This document shows positions 10,273 to 18,709 of a DNA stretch of 64,000 nt, in pieces (positions within the stretch are counted from its first letter, which is position 1; each line of letters starts with the position of its first letter). Under the pieces are notes generated by a model. The model had not been told where the DNA came from. It ran no database searches and saw only the letters and a program-made list of their open reading frames with translations. Location: the NCBI GenBank assembly GCA_003194445.1, contig PQXF01000004.1:19562-83561 (forward strand), given 5' to 3'. The translations under genes were made by a program, and so were the position numbers. Origin of the DNA: Candidatus Methanogaster sp. (GTDB taxonomy: Archaea > Halobacteriota > Methanosarcinia > Methanosarcinales > Methanogasteraceae).

Positions 10273-11680
10273 GTGAGCCTTACCAATTATGCGTTTGAGT
10301 TTATCCCCATCTTCATCGATGTCTTTGAGTATCTGCTTAACACCAAACGATTTACCAGAGCCAGGTGGACCGAAGACCGCAAAGCACAGGGGTTGTTTGG
10401 GTTCGGGATTGGCAAGAAACTCGATGATAAGCTCCCGGATTGCACTGTAGCTTTCTATCTCGGCACGATCGATGGTAGTCAATTCGCCAAACACACCCAC
10501 CGGCACACCTTCCAAACCTTTGTCGCCTCTGATGACGATCTCCTCTGCCACGCGCTGCCATGTATTACGGGTCTTTTGATAAAGGATCCGCCAGAAGTTG
10601 GGGTCAGGATCCTTCAGATCCTCGGGACGCTCGATGGGGCAGGAAGTATAGGCATGGTTGGCGCTGCCCTCCAAGAGTATCTGCTCGGGCGGGTATTCGA
10701 TTCCAGTGTTAGTCTTAACGTATCCGGCTTCAAGAAGCGCACGCGAATAGCCGAGCCCCTGCTCGATTCCAGCCTTTATGCCATGTATGCCGTCTTTTGC
10801 CAGATGCCTAACAATCGTTGCAGTGAAGATCGAGGTGAGTCCCATCATATGCCCGTCAATCCGGGGCAGCGAACCCGCCCTCAAGCGAGGATGGATCGAA
10901 AATAAGTGTAGCATTAGCATTCTCTCCACCGCGATGAAGGATATCGCCGTCAGTACCAAAGAGCACTATGAGGTACGGGCACTGCTGCAACTCCTTGAGT
11001 TCATCCAATCTATGTAGTTGAAACACAGAGTCTCTGGCAGTGCGCTCCCACGAGAGTGACTTACTGATATGCACTCCACTGGTCTGGCGGAGATCGCTGG
11101 CGTTGATAACCATAATCCGGTTATCCGGACAATTCTTACTCACTTCATCCCATAGCGCACCCGTGATGAGAGGGCCACTCATCTTGTAGACCGCGATGGA
11201 ATCTTCCATGTGCTGCAGGGCACTATGCCAGGCATCTATGTGATCTCAAAACCCGTTACCCGCATCGTCAAGCACGATGATATCAGCATCCTCGAAGTCA
11301 TGTTCTGGCGGCAGTGACTGAGGCGAACCGCTTCCGGAACCGATATATCCAAATGATTTGCTGATGCGCAAAACCTTCTCCTCTCCGCCCCGAACCTGGA
11401 ACCTGTCCAGCATCACATTGGAGTGAATCACCTTCTCAGGTGGAATATCCCTCAGTGATTCTGACAACGGCGGTCCGGTCACTCTGGCTGGGATCCCTTC
11501 TACTTCAAGCGACTGCTTGGTGAACTTGGTCAATAATGCCGCACCGTCCGGGAGTGCGTCTGCATGTGATGAAGTGTGCTGGCGCCAGTTCCCGCCTTCG
11601 TCACCGGTATCGACAGGGTACATAAACCAATCAACGGTCACGTCTCCGGCAACCACAATCACAGGTTCTTTTTCCGACAT
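10273..11680 (-). pseudogene. Broken PfkB/RyR-type kinase-like protein with P-loop, truncated at its C-terminus
   Basis: Three minus-strand ORFs form one decayed gene. It starts at 11680 with a ribokinase-like strand (VIVVAGDVTVDWF). An in-frame TGA lies at 11246-11248 (GNGF stop DHIDAW), and a one-base frameshift near 10880 moves reading to the 10135-10959 ORF. That part has an intact P-loop, FGPPGSGKSFG. Homology appears to stop around 10290, where the frame runs antisense into the end of the helicase gene. The arrangement of kinase-like N-terminus plus later P-loop resembles prokaryotic proteins annotated as RyR domain or PfkB family; I am only moderately sure of the name. The 3' truncation suggests that the defence operon's right boundary is a rearrangement point. 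Confidence 0.6.
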
Positions 11681-11699
11681 GTATCATTCTCTCCTCTGA

Positions 11700-12117
11700 T
11701 CGATCTTGCTATTCGAGGTTGTAATTGTGCTGATACTACAAATCGTTTCATGTCATCTCTGGCACAGGTGGATAGGCGCATGGGTTCAGCCACCTGTATC
11801 CTGAATACATGGTGTGGAGGCTGGGTCTGGAACTGCTGTCGAAGCCGAAACGTGCCGGGTGTATTAAGTGGATGGTGCCGGGCATGTGAGTCGGGGGTGG
11901 CACCGCTGGATGCTGGTGTGCTGGAGGAGATGGTGGATGTGGCGGAGAGGATTCTTCGGGATTGCCGGCACGGGTTTGAGCAGGTGGATGATGAGGGGGA
12001 TGTGTGGGGTGTGGGTATCGGTTGCATTGTGGGTGAGTGTGTGAGGGGGGTTGATCAAAGAGCACATTAATACTTGTTAAGCGCAATATCACATAGGACA
12101 ACGGCAGGCGGTTAAAT
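11700..12117. other. Intergenic stretch with no recognisable gene, possibly decayed coding DNA
   Basis: G+T-rich sequence between the kinase pseudogene and the HsdM fragment. Short peptide-like stretches appear in two plus frames (for example YMVWRLGLELLSKP near 11811, then AGVLEEMVDVAERILRD near 11910) without a continuous frame, which suggests a small decayed gene. I could not identify it. Confidence 0.35.
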
Positions 12118-12255
12118 ATGAAACAAGAAAAGATCACTCTTTCGCAGCTGGAAGGGTTTCTGTTTAAATCCGCCGATATCCTCCGTGGTAAAATAGATGC
12201 TTCGGAGTTCAAGGGACAAATCGATGATCTCCTGTCACATCAAGAACGTGTTTGA
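12118..12255 (+). pseudogene. N-terminal fragment of a type I restriction methylase (HsdM)
   Basis: Starting at ATG 12118, 45 codons encode MKQEKITLSQLEGFLFKSAD and RGKIDASEFK, the typical opening of HsdM, the N6-adenine methylase of type I restriction systems. After about 37 residues the HsdM sequence is replaced by DNA belonging to a RhuM gene in another frame and a stop follows at 12253. No SAM-binding motif, HsdS or HsdR is present, so this is a fused remnant, not a working system. It is too short for the ORF track. Confidence 0.75.
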
Positions 12256-12598
12256 AGAAGGCGAACTGGTTCCCGACTCAGTTGTTGCAAATTTTGCAAC
12301 AACCGCGGCAGACGGCAAAACCTGCCGGGTCGATCATTATAACCTTGATGCCATTATCTCTGTTGGCTACCGGGTAAAATCACATCGGGGCACGCAATTC
12401 CGCATCTGGGCAACAAAGCGGCTGCGCGAATACATTATCAAAGGCTTTGCCCTCGGCGACGACTGGCTCAAGCATGCAGGCGGTGGCAACTACTTCGAAG
12501 AGTTGCTGGCATGCATCCGGGGCATAATCATCCGGATACAAGACCTTCTCACCGGCAGGGTGCGTGTCATGCCTTTGTTAGAGGATGAAACGCCATGA
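12226..12598 (+). pseudogene. Truncated RhuM-family protein joined to the HsdM fragment
   Basis: The ORF at 12197-12598 enters RhuM-like sequence at about HIKNVFEEGEL and keeps the conserved core ([40 protein letters not shown]). It lacks the N-terminal helix-turn-helix start and ends shortly after FEELLACIRGI with unrelated residues. It is a paralogue of the intact gene directly downstream and overlaps its start by 4 bases (ATGA), so some translational coupling may survive. RhuM proteins are virulence- and mobile-element-associated with an uncertain DNA-binding role. Confidence 0.7.
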
Positions 12599-13632
12599 TC
12601 GAAAAGGATAAAAAGTTGCAAATCCGCAACAGCGCGGCAGAGTTTTTGATTTTCACCGCACAAAGCGGCGATGATGGAATTGAAGTGCGCTATGAGGATG
12701 AAACCATCTGGTTGACTCAGAAACTGATTGCCGCTCTGTTTGATGTAACCGTTCCAACCGTCAATGAGCACTTGAAAAATATCTTTGCAGGCGGGGAGTT
12801 GCAGCAGGATTCAGTTATTCGGAAATTCCTAACAACTGCCGCGGATGGCAAGAATTACAATACGAATTTCTATAACATTGATGCCATCATTTCCGTGGGT
12901 TACCGGGTCAATTCCAAACGTGCCACCCAATTTCGGCAGTGGGCAACCCAGGTGCTGAGAGAATTCGCAATTAAAGGCTATGTGCTTGACCGGAAACGCA
13001 TGGAAAACGGTTCTTTTCTAGGGGAAGACTATTTTGAACGGTTGTTGGAAGAAATCCGGGAGATTAGACTGAGCGAGCGCCGGTTTTATCAGAAGATCAC
13101 TGACATTTACGCAACAAGCGTGGACTACAACAAGGATGCACCAACGACCCGGGAATTCTTTGCCAGGGTTCAAAACAAGTTGCATTTCGCGATCCATGGA
13201 CATACCGCGGCTGAATTGATTATACAGCGCGCCGACAGCAACGAAGAGCGGATGGGGCTCACTTCGTGGGAACGCAGTCCGGGTGGTAAAATCCTGAAGA
13301 CCGATGTTTCAGTCGCAAAAAACTATCTTTCTCAGAATGAACTCGAATCGCTTGGACGGATTGTTAACTCTTATCTGGAGCTGGCTGAAGAACGAGCCAG
13401 ACGAAAAATCCCCATGACCATGGAGGATTGGGCGAAGCGGCTTGATCTTTTTCTGGAATTTGATGATCGAGATATTTTGCGAGATAGTGGCAAGGTTACG
13501 GCACAAATCGCCAAAGAGTTTGCCGAGAGTGAATTTGAAAAATATCGCATTGTGCAGGATCGTCTGTTTGAAAGCGATTTTGACCGGGAGATAAAACGCA
13601 TTCAGGGGAAACCCCGGGAGGCGAACGCATGA
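12595..13632 (+). CDS. RhuM-family DNA-binding protein
   Basis: A complete 345-residue RhuM (virulence RhuM / cell-filamentation-like) protein. The N-terminal part has [30 protein letters not shown], a helix-turn-helix entry, followed by [28 protein letters not shown] and [16 protein letters not shown]. The C-terminal half is helical and charged ([21 protein letters not shown]). Family members are often carried with restriction systems or mobile elements, and a DNA-binding regulatory role is assumed rather than shown. It overlaps the AlbA_2/EF-2 chimera by 4 bases. It is the only intact gene in the 10.3-14.4 kb graveyard. Confidence 0.8.
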   Translation: MIEKDKKLQIRNSAAEFLIFTAQSGDDGIEVRYEDETIWLTQKLIAALFDVTVPTVNEHLKNIFAGGELQQDSVIRKFLTTAADGKNYNTNFYNIDAIISVGYRVNSKRATQFRQWATQVLREFAIKGYVLDRKRMENGSFLGEDYFERLLEEIREIRLSERRFYQKITDIYATSVDYNKDAPTTREFFARVQNKLHFAIHGHTAAELIIQRADSNEERMGLTSWERSPGGKILKTDVSVAKNYLSQNELESLGRIVNSYLELAEERARRKIPMTMEDWAKRLDLFLEFDDRDILRDSGKVTAQIAKEFAESEFEKYRIVQDRLFESDFDREIKRIQGKPREANA

Positions 13633-14420
13633 CCTCCAAACTCCCCATAAATCTTGATGACCTACTGCACCGACGAAAGGTCGAAGGCGAGCGGATCGAG
13701 TACAAGGTGGGGCGGAATCCGGATCCGATCATGCGCACTCTCTCTCGCCTTTGTAAACGACTTCGAGAACCCTGGCGGAGGGATAAGCTGATGGAGCTTG
13801 GTATGGACAAGGATGAAGCAAAGAGCTTCTCTGCAATCTCGGAATCAAACGTCCTTCTCGATATGACCAAAGGTGTCCAGTATCTCCGCGAGACCATGGA
13901 ACTGATCATCAAGGGATTCGAGGAGGCGACCACTGCCGAACCGATGTCAAGAGAGCCGTGTCAGGGCCTCAAGCTGATGCTGGTCGATGTCAAGCTCCAT
14001 GAGGATGCTGTGCACCGCGGTCCCGCGCAGGTGATCCCGGCAGTCAGGCAGGCAATTCAGGCAGCGATACTGATGGCAGACGTGACACTGCTCGAACCGT
14101 TCCAGAAGGTATTCATCCAGGTGCCGCAGGACCACATGGGCGGCGCGATATCAGAGATCCAAGGGAGGAGAGGCGCGATACTGGACATGACGCAGGAAGG
14201 CGATGTCACAGACATCGAAGCGAAGACTCCGGTCGCAGAGTTGTTCGGGTTTGCAGGCGATCTCAGGTCTGCAACCGAAGGAAGAGCGCTCTGGAGCACC
14301 GAGTTTGCAGGTTTTGAGCCGCTTCCAAAGAACCTGCTTTCGGATATCGTTTCGCAGATCAGGACTCGGAAGGGGTTGAAGCCGGGGATTCCAAAGGCAA
14401 GCGACTTTGTGAGTCAGTAG
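13629..14420 (+). pseudogene. Chimeric ORF: AlbA_2 N-terminal remnant joined to the C-terminal part of elongation factor 2
   Basis: The first 38 residues ([17 protein letters not shown]) match the start of AlbA_2/Schlafen-like ATP-binding proteins; the next bases continue that family only in another frame ([12 protein letters not shown] at about 13745-13785). From [14 protein letters not shown] onward the ORF is the C-terminal ~220 residues of archaeal EF-2: [62 protein letters not shown] and WSTEFAGF. The G domain and the diphthamide loop's usual upstream context are missing, so it cannot act as a translocase. It looks like a duplicated 3' piece of the genomic EF-2 gene. The open frame is kept, so a stable product cannot be excluded. 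Confidence 0.85.
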
Positions 14421-14731
14421 AGGTTATAGATAGCTTAGGTTTGTGGACGCGCTGGGTGTCAGGATCGGCAAGACCGAGGAAGGCATCCGGTGGCGTCTTT
14501 GGGTGTGTGGTTGGTGCGGGGTAGGTGGGTCGATTGAATCATGGTGCGGTGCGATTGTTGTGATCAGGTTTTGTGAGATTGCGCTCTTCGTCACGCGATC
14601 ATAGTAGATAGGGGCATCACGACGCAAACATCGAATATGATGATGAGCGAATACCCACATATATTATGCCGATGTCAATCACCAATCACATTCGATAATT
14701 TTAAGTGTTTTCATCAACCATACTTTACGAA
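14421..14731. other. Intergenic region without recognised gene
   Basis: About 310 bases between the EF-2 fragment and the ATPase gene. The last 80 bases are A+T-rich (catatattatgcc near 14657) and could hold the ATPase promoter. I see no RNA gene or conserved ORF. Confidence 0.4.
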
Positions 14732-16039
14732 ATGGACGAAAATGCAAGAATCGCTCTGGAACGGCAGAACCCGTGGTGGTTCGGGAAAGAGTTCGAGACC
14801 GGAATTAACAGGTTGCAATCACACCCACGGCTCAGGAGATACATGGAAGCCGGGGAGATACTCCTGCTTGTTGGTGCCAGAAGGACCGGGAAATCGACAT
14901 TGGTCTACCAGATAATAAAAGACCTGCTACAGAGGGGAACTCCACCGGAAGCCATACTATTCGTCAATCTCGATGAACCCCTGTTCCAGAGCAGGTCAAA
15001 AGACCCGGCACACCTGACCGGGTTAATCAATCATCATCTGGCGCAGCATAGCCAAGAGTTGCGCTTTTACGTCTTCCTTGACGAAATACAGAGCCAGTAT
15101 TACTGGGTGCAGGCTGTAAAGACCCTGCACGATGTCAGGAAAGATATAAAGATCGTGCTGACCGATTCAACATCCACCCTTCTTCAGAGCGAAATAAGCA
15201 CGAAGCTCTCGGGAAGGTACTTTCACATCACGGTCTATCCACTCTCATTTGCGGAATACTTAAACTTCAAACATGTCCGGAGACCTACGACCATCGAGAT
15301 GATCCGGCATTTCGGCGATTATCTCGAATATGGGGCGTTTCCACGGGTTGTACTGGAAGATGACCGCGATCTGAAACGGAAGATACTGAAAAACTACTTC
15401 CAGACCATCTACTTAAAGGACATAATATATCCAAACAACATCAGGAACAATAAAGATGTGTTTGACCTGCTCTATTTTGCAATCTCAAATGTAGGAAAGT
15501 CGTTCTCATACTCAAGCATTGGAAAAACCCTCGGCATTGCATCAGAAACTGTGAAAGAGTATCTATGGTATGCGGAAAGTTCGTATCTGTTGTACACACT
15601 TACCAAATACGACGTATCTGTGAAAAAACAGATTGCGAATCCGAAGAAACTGTACTGTCTGGATACCGGACTTGTAAATTCAGTATCCTTCAAGTTTTCA
15701 GAGAACAGGGGACGGCTACTTGAGAACCTTGTCTGCACAGTGTTGAGAAGGGAGAACAAAGAGATATATTATCACAAAGGAAATTATGAGTGTGACTTCT
15801 TGATAAGAGATGGTCTCAAGGTAACCTGTGCACTTCAGGTAACACTTTCCTTGCAGGATGATGCTACACGGAAAAGAGAGATGAGGGGGTTATTGGAAGC
15901 AATGAAAGCACATAACCTTGACAAAGGCACCATAATATCTGAGAAGGAATCTGATGTGCTCGCGATGGGCGATAAAACTATCAGAATCGACCCCATCTAC
16001 AAATGGCTCAGGTCCGATATGGGTGGGGTACGGAATTAA
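14732..16039 (+). CDS. AAA_14/DUF4143-family P-loop ATPase
   Basis: A 435-residue archaeal-type ATPase. Walker A is GARRTGKST near residue 50, Walker B is VFLDEIQ near 117, and the sensor segment is LTDSTSTLL where most relatives have LTGSSS. The middle holds FPLSFAEYL-like and GAFPRVV motifs (here YPLSFAEYL, YGAFPRVV). The C-terminal DUF4143 region (ENLVCTVLRR, IYYHKG, ECDFLI) has a PD-(D/E)XK-like fold in this family. ATG 14732 is preferred to the upstream GTG 14705 because relatives begin close to this ATG. The family is very common in archaea, usually as standalone genes of unknown role. It sits alone between a gene graveyard and the RPA operon. Confidence 0.85.
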   Translation: MDENARIALERQNPWWFGKEFETGINRLQSHPRLRRYMEAGEILLLVGARRTGKSTLVYQIIKDLLQRGTPPEAILFVNLDEPLFQSRSKDPAHLTGLINHHLAQHSQELRFYVFLDEIQSQYYWVQAVKTLHDVRKDIKIVLTDSTSTLLQSEISTKLSGRYFHITVYPLSFAEYLNFKHVRRPTTIEMIRHFGDYLEYGAFPRVVLEDDRDLKRKILKNYFQTIYLKDIIYPNNIRNNKDVFDLLYFAISNVGKSFSYSSIGKTLGIASETVKEYLWYAESSYLLYTLTKYDVSVKKQIANPKKLYCLDTGLVNSVSFKFSENRGRLLENLVCTVLRRENKEIYYHKGNYECDFLIRDGLKVTCALQVTLSLQDDATRKREMRGLLEAMKAHNLDKGTIISEKESDVLAMGDKTIRIDPIYKWLRSDMGGVRN

Positions 16040-16382
16040 ATGATGCGGCTCCGTTTGACCGCAGAGACCTGCTTGGCTGCCACAGGGTTGTTTTGCACAG
16101 GTGCAGAGGACTTGTAGTTATTGCATATTAAGATAGTGATGACTCAGAGTGGATTCTTGCGTCTTAACCGAACACCAATGTAGCGAGCTTATCTTCGTGT
16201 GGTACTCTTATGATCTCGGTGTATGTCGGATCGATCGGATCAGTTTTTAGGATAGTGTCTCGGCTGCCACTTAATTTGAAGCGGTTACCAATTTATCACC
16301 GCGGAGAACGCAAAGTTTCGAGACTGCGTAAGTCCTCTGCGTGGCTTTGCGCACTCTGCAGGATTTCCTCAGTCGCATCGTT
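16040..16382. other. Intergenic region with a small inverted repeat
   Basis: About 340 bases between convergent genes. An imperfect inverted repeat around 16300-16355 pairs an accgcggagaacgcaaag segment with ctctgcgtggctttgcg, which could form a stem between the converging transcripts. No gene is recognised. Confidence 0.4.
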
Positions 16383-16946
16383 TCACTGCATCGATTCGAG
16401 TGCTGACGCTACCATCTGCCTGTACTGCTCAAGATCCATCGAATAGTTCTCCTCGATCATCGGAAGATCTTCGGAAACTCCCTCCTCCAGTTCCTTGATC
16501 CGGTCCAGTGTCTGGCGCGATGTCTCAAGCACCCACCGGTCACGAACCATCGCATCCACCACCGAGATCGTCTCCGGGCGGATCGACGTCATCACACGTC
16601 CGTCTTCGGTCGTGTACACGCTAACCTTGCCGACCACTGCCAGGAATTCGGGAACCGACGCCTCCGTAAGCGCCCGCGTCGCATCCGGCTGGTACTGACC
16701 TGCGTACATAAAGAACGCGCCTGTCGGGTCGGATATCCGCGCCCGCCAGTATTCGGTGTCGGTGCCGATATCTTCCTTCTCTGTGAGCGTGCCGATGACA
16801 AAGACGCGGTTGACCTTCGCTCCGGTCGGAGTCAGCACGTACTGTGGCGCATACGCATCATCCGGGTCACGTTCCAGCGCAACTGTTGTATCGGAGAGTT
16901 CCCTGGCAAAGATCCGGTATGCCACCTCTCTTGCAAAACTAACCAT
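16383..16946 (-). CDS. RPA-associated protein (COG3390 family)
   Basis: A 187-residue OB-fold protein with the family hallmarks: REVAYRIFARELSDTT near the N-terminus, then GTLTEKEDIGTDTEYWRARISDPTG, an OB strand pattern typical of single-stranded DNA-binding partners. In euryarchaea this gene follows the RPA gene and its product binds RPA. Here it starts one base after the RPA stop codon on the same strand, so the two are certainly co-transcribed and probably translationally coupled. The C-terminal helix (MDLEQYRQMVASALESM) is probably involved in protein contacts. Confidence 0.85.
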   Translation of the reverse strand: MVSFAREVAYRIFARELSDTTVALERDPDDAYAPQYVLTPTGAKVNRVFVIGTLTEKEDIGTDTEYWRARISDPTGAFFMYAGQYQPDATRALTEASVPEFLAVVGKVSVYTTEDGRVMTSIRPETISVVDAMVRDRWVLETSRQTLDRIKELEEGVSEDLPMIEENYSMDLEQYRQMVASALESMQ

Positions 16947-16947
16947 T

Positions 16948-18489
16948 TCAGGTCACCTCCGCAAGCAGGGCATCGACCCCATTGTCAGGTAACCCTTCCA
17001 CTAGCCAGACATTCTCAACAAGCATGTACCGGTCAAGGATGCTCCCGGACATGGTGTAATATCTACAGAGGAGCCGTTTCTTCATCTCGTCCTGCACCAC
17101 GCTCTGGTCAAGCGCATCTACAGCCATCTCTTTTGCCTCCTCAAGCGTGATATCACTGATACTCTCGGTGATCTCGCGGTTGAAGAGTGCTTCCTGCACC
17201 ATGATCCCGTTATCCAGCACCGCTTTGATGCGGAGGTCATGGATTCCATCCACATTCCCGTGTTCCATGCATGTCCCTTTCATGAGCGCACGGTTGCACA
17301 TCGGGCAACGCCTGATCAGTCCGGAGCCGTCCTGGATATGAACCATGGCGCCTGTGAACTCGGCGGCAGAGAACCCGACCTCGATATCCTCATCGAGTTC
17401 CTTAATCGATGAGTTTTTGTTGAACTTCACGCTGAACCGCTCTTCGAACTCGTCTGTCGTCAAATTCTCGAATGAATAACTCTTGCCCTCAACGAGTGAT
17501 GGTAACTCGGATTTTGCCCACTTAACAAACTTGATCGTACCGGTCTCGTCTCCGATGAGTCCGACCTGATCGATCGACTCATGTTCACTATCCCACAACT
17601 GGACAACCTTTGCATGGAGGTTGATCCACTTATTACTCTCGGTGATGCTGTCTATCTCAACCAGTTGCGCTTCCCGGTCCGGAGTCTCAATATCCTCATC
17701 GAGTTCCTTAATCGATGAGTTCTTGTTGAACTTCACGCTGAATCGTTCTTCGAACTCATCGGTCGTCAGATTCTCGAATGAATAACTCTCGCCCTCGACG
17801 AGTGCCGGCAGCTCGGATTTTGCCCACTTAACAAACTTGATCGTCCCGGTCTCGTCTCCGATGAGTCCGACCTGGTCGATCGACTCATGTTCACTATCCC
17901 ACAACTCCACAACCTTTGCATGGAGGTTGACCCACTTGTCACTCTCGTTGATGGAGTCTATCGTTATCAGTTGCGCTTCCATATCAGGGGTCTCGATATC
18001 CTCATCAAGCTCCTGAATGCGGGTGGTTCGGTTCATCTTCACGCTGAAACGCCCCTCCCATTCATCAGTGGTCATATTCTCAAGGGAATAACTCTTCCCC
18101 TCAACGAGTGCCGGTAAGTTGGATTTTGTCCACTTCACAAACTTGATCGTCCCGGTCTCGTCTCCGATGAGTCCGACCTGGTCGATCGCCGGGGAAGTAC
18201 TATCCCACAACTGGACAATCTTCGCACGAAGATTGACCCACTGTTCGCTCTGGTTGATGTCGGATATCTGCATGGATGATGCAGCTCCCTGCGGCGTGCC
18301 GTAATAGTCCTCCCGCGTAATCCCGCGTTCCCGTAGGAAATAGCTGACGACGCTTCGTTCTGCCTCTGCGATCGGGACCTTGAACCGTTCGGTCAGATCG
18401 CTAAGCCGCCGCTCGATCTCGGGAAGTTCGATATCGACATTCAGTTCGAGGAACCGCTTTCGTATCTGTTCGGATTTTTCTTGGATCAT
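16948..18489 (-). CDS. Replication protein A large subunit with three OB folds and a zinc finger
   Basis: A 513-residue euryarchaeal single-stranded DNA-binding protein. After an N-terminal helical domain come three OB folds, each with the pattern 'WVNL.AK(V/I)V.LWDS ... DQVGLIGDETGTIKFVKW', then a zinc-finger OB domain with CPMC...CMEHG near residues 391-410. The protein protects single-stranded DNA in replication and repair. The second and third OB folds are nearly identical, with a 306-base repeat period at DNA level, pointing to recent duplication or gene conversion. The start at 18489 is supported by an AGGAGG site 6-12 bases upstream. The COG3390 partner follows directly. Fragments of this gene's 5' end recur at three other places in the window. 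Confidence 0.93.
   Translation of the reverse strand: MIQEKSEQIRKRFLELNVDIELPEIERRLSDLTERFKVPIAEAERSVVSYFLRERGITREDYYGTPQGAASSMQISDINQSEQWVNLRAKIVQLWDSTSPAIDQVGLIGDETGTIKFVKWTKSNLPALVEGKSYSLENMTTDEWEGRFSVKMNRTTRIQELDEDIETPDMEAQLITIDSINESDKWVNLHAKVVELWDSEHESIDQVGLIGDETGTIKFVKWAKSELPALVEGESYSFENLTTDEFEERFSVKFNKNSSIKELDEDIETPDREAQLVEIDSITESNKWINLHAKVVQLWDSEHESIDQVGLIGDETGTIKFVKWAKSELPSLVEGKSYSFENLTTDEFEERFSVKFNKNSSIKELDEDIEVGFSAAEFTGAMVHIQDGSGLIRRCPMCNRALMKGTCMEHGNVDGIHDLRIKAVLDNGIMVQEALFNREITESISDITLEEAKEMAVDALDQSVVQDEMKKRLLCRYYTMSGSILDRYMLVENVWLVEGLPDNGVDALLAEVT
17385..18300 (-). repeat. Tandem OB-fold repeats inside the RPA gene, 306-base period
   Basis: The segment beginning tatcctcatcgagttcctt is found near 17386 and again near 17692, 306 bases (102 codons) apart, and the following ~280 bases are almost the same in both units. 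A third, more diverged unit lies to the right. The three units encode successive OB folds. Confidence 0.8.
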
Positions 18490-18709
18490 GACATTCCTCC
18501 TGTCATCGGGTTATGGTTCATCCTAAAACATCCGAATAGATAAAGGTATACCAGAAGAGCAGGGTGAATATGATAGTAGGATTCGTTTTTTACCGCAGAG
18601 TAGCGGTCAGCACCAGAAGACGCGGCAGCCCTGGTGCAAAGATAAATTTATGTGGGCGGATGCCAACAGTATGAGTGTGGATTTAAAATCCGCATAAGGA
18701 GGTGCAAAA
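18490..18709. promoter_or_regulatory. Divergent promoter region between RPA and the first S-layer gene
   Basis: RPA (minus) has a strong Shine-Dalgarno, AGGAGG, at 18496-18501. For the S-layer gene (plus), an A+T element gataaatttatg at about 18641-18652 looks like a TATA box, followed by a ~55-base leader and a strong Shine-Dalgarno aaggaggtg at 18696-18704. The same element, leader (gatttaaaatccgcataaggaggtg) and spacing recur before the other S-layer copies at 25.4 and 28.2 kb, which supports function. Confidence 0.65.

Noticed and set aside
10273-10905. Plus-strand ORF of 210 residues after the helicase
   Set aside because: Antisense of the kinase/P-loop pseudogene, which has recognisable motifs (FGPPGSGKSFG) on the minus strand.
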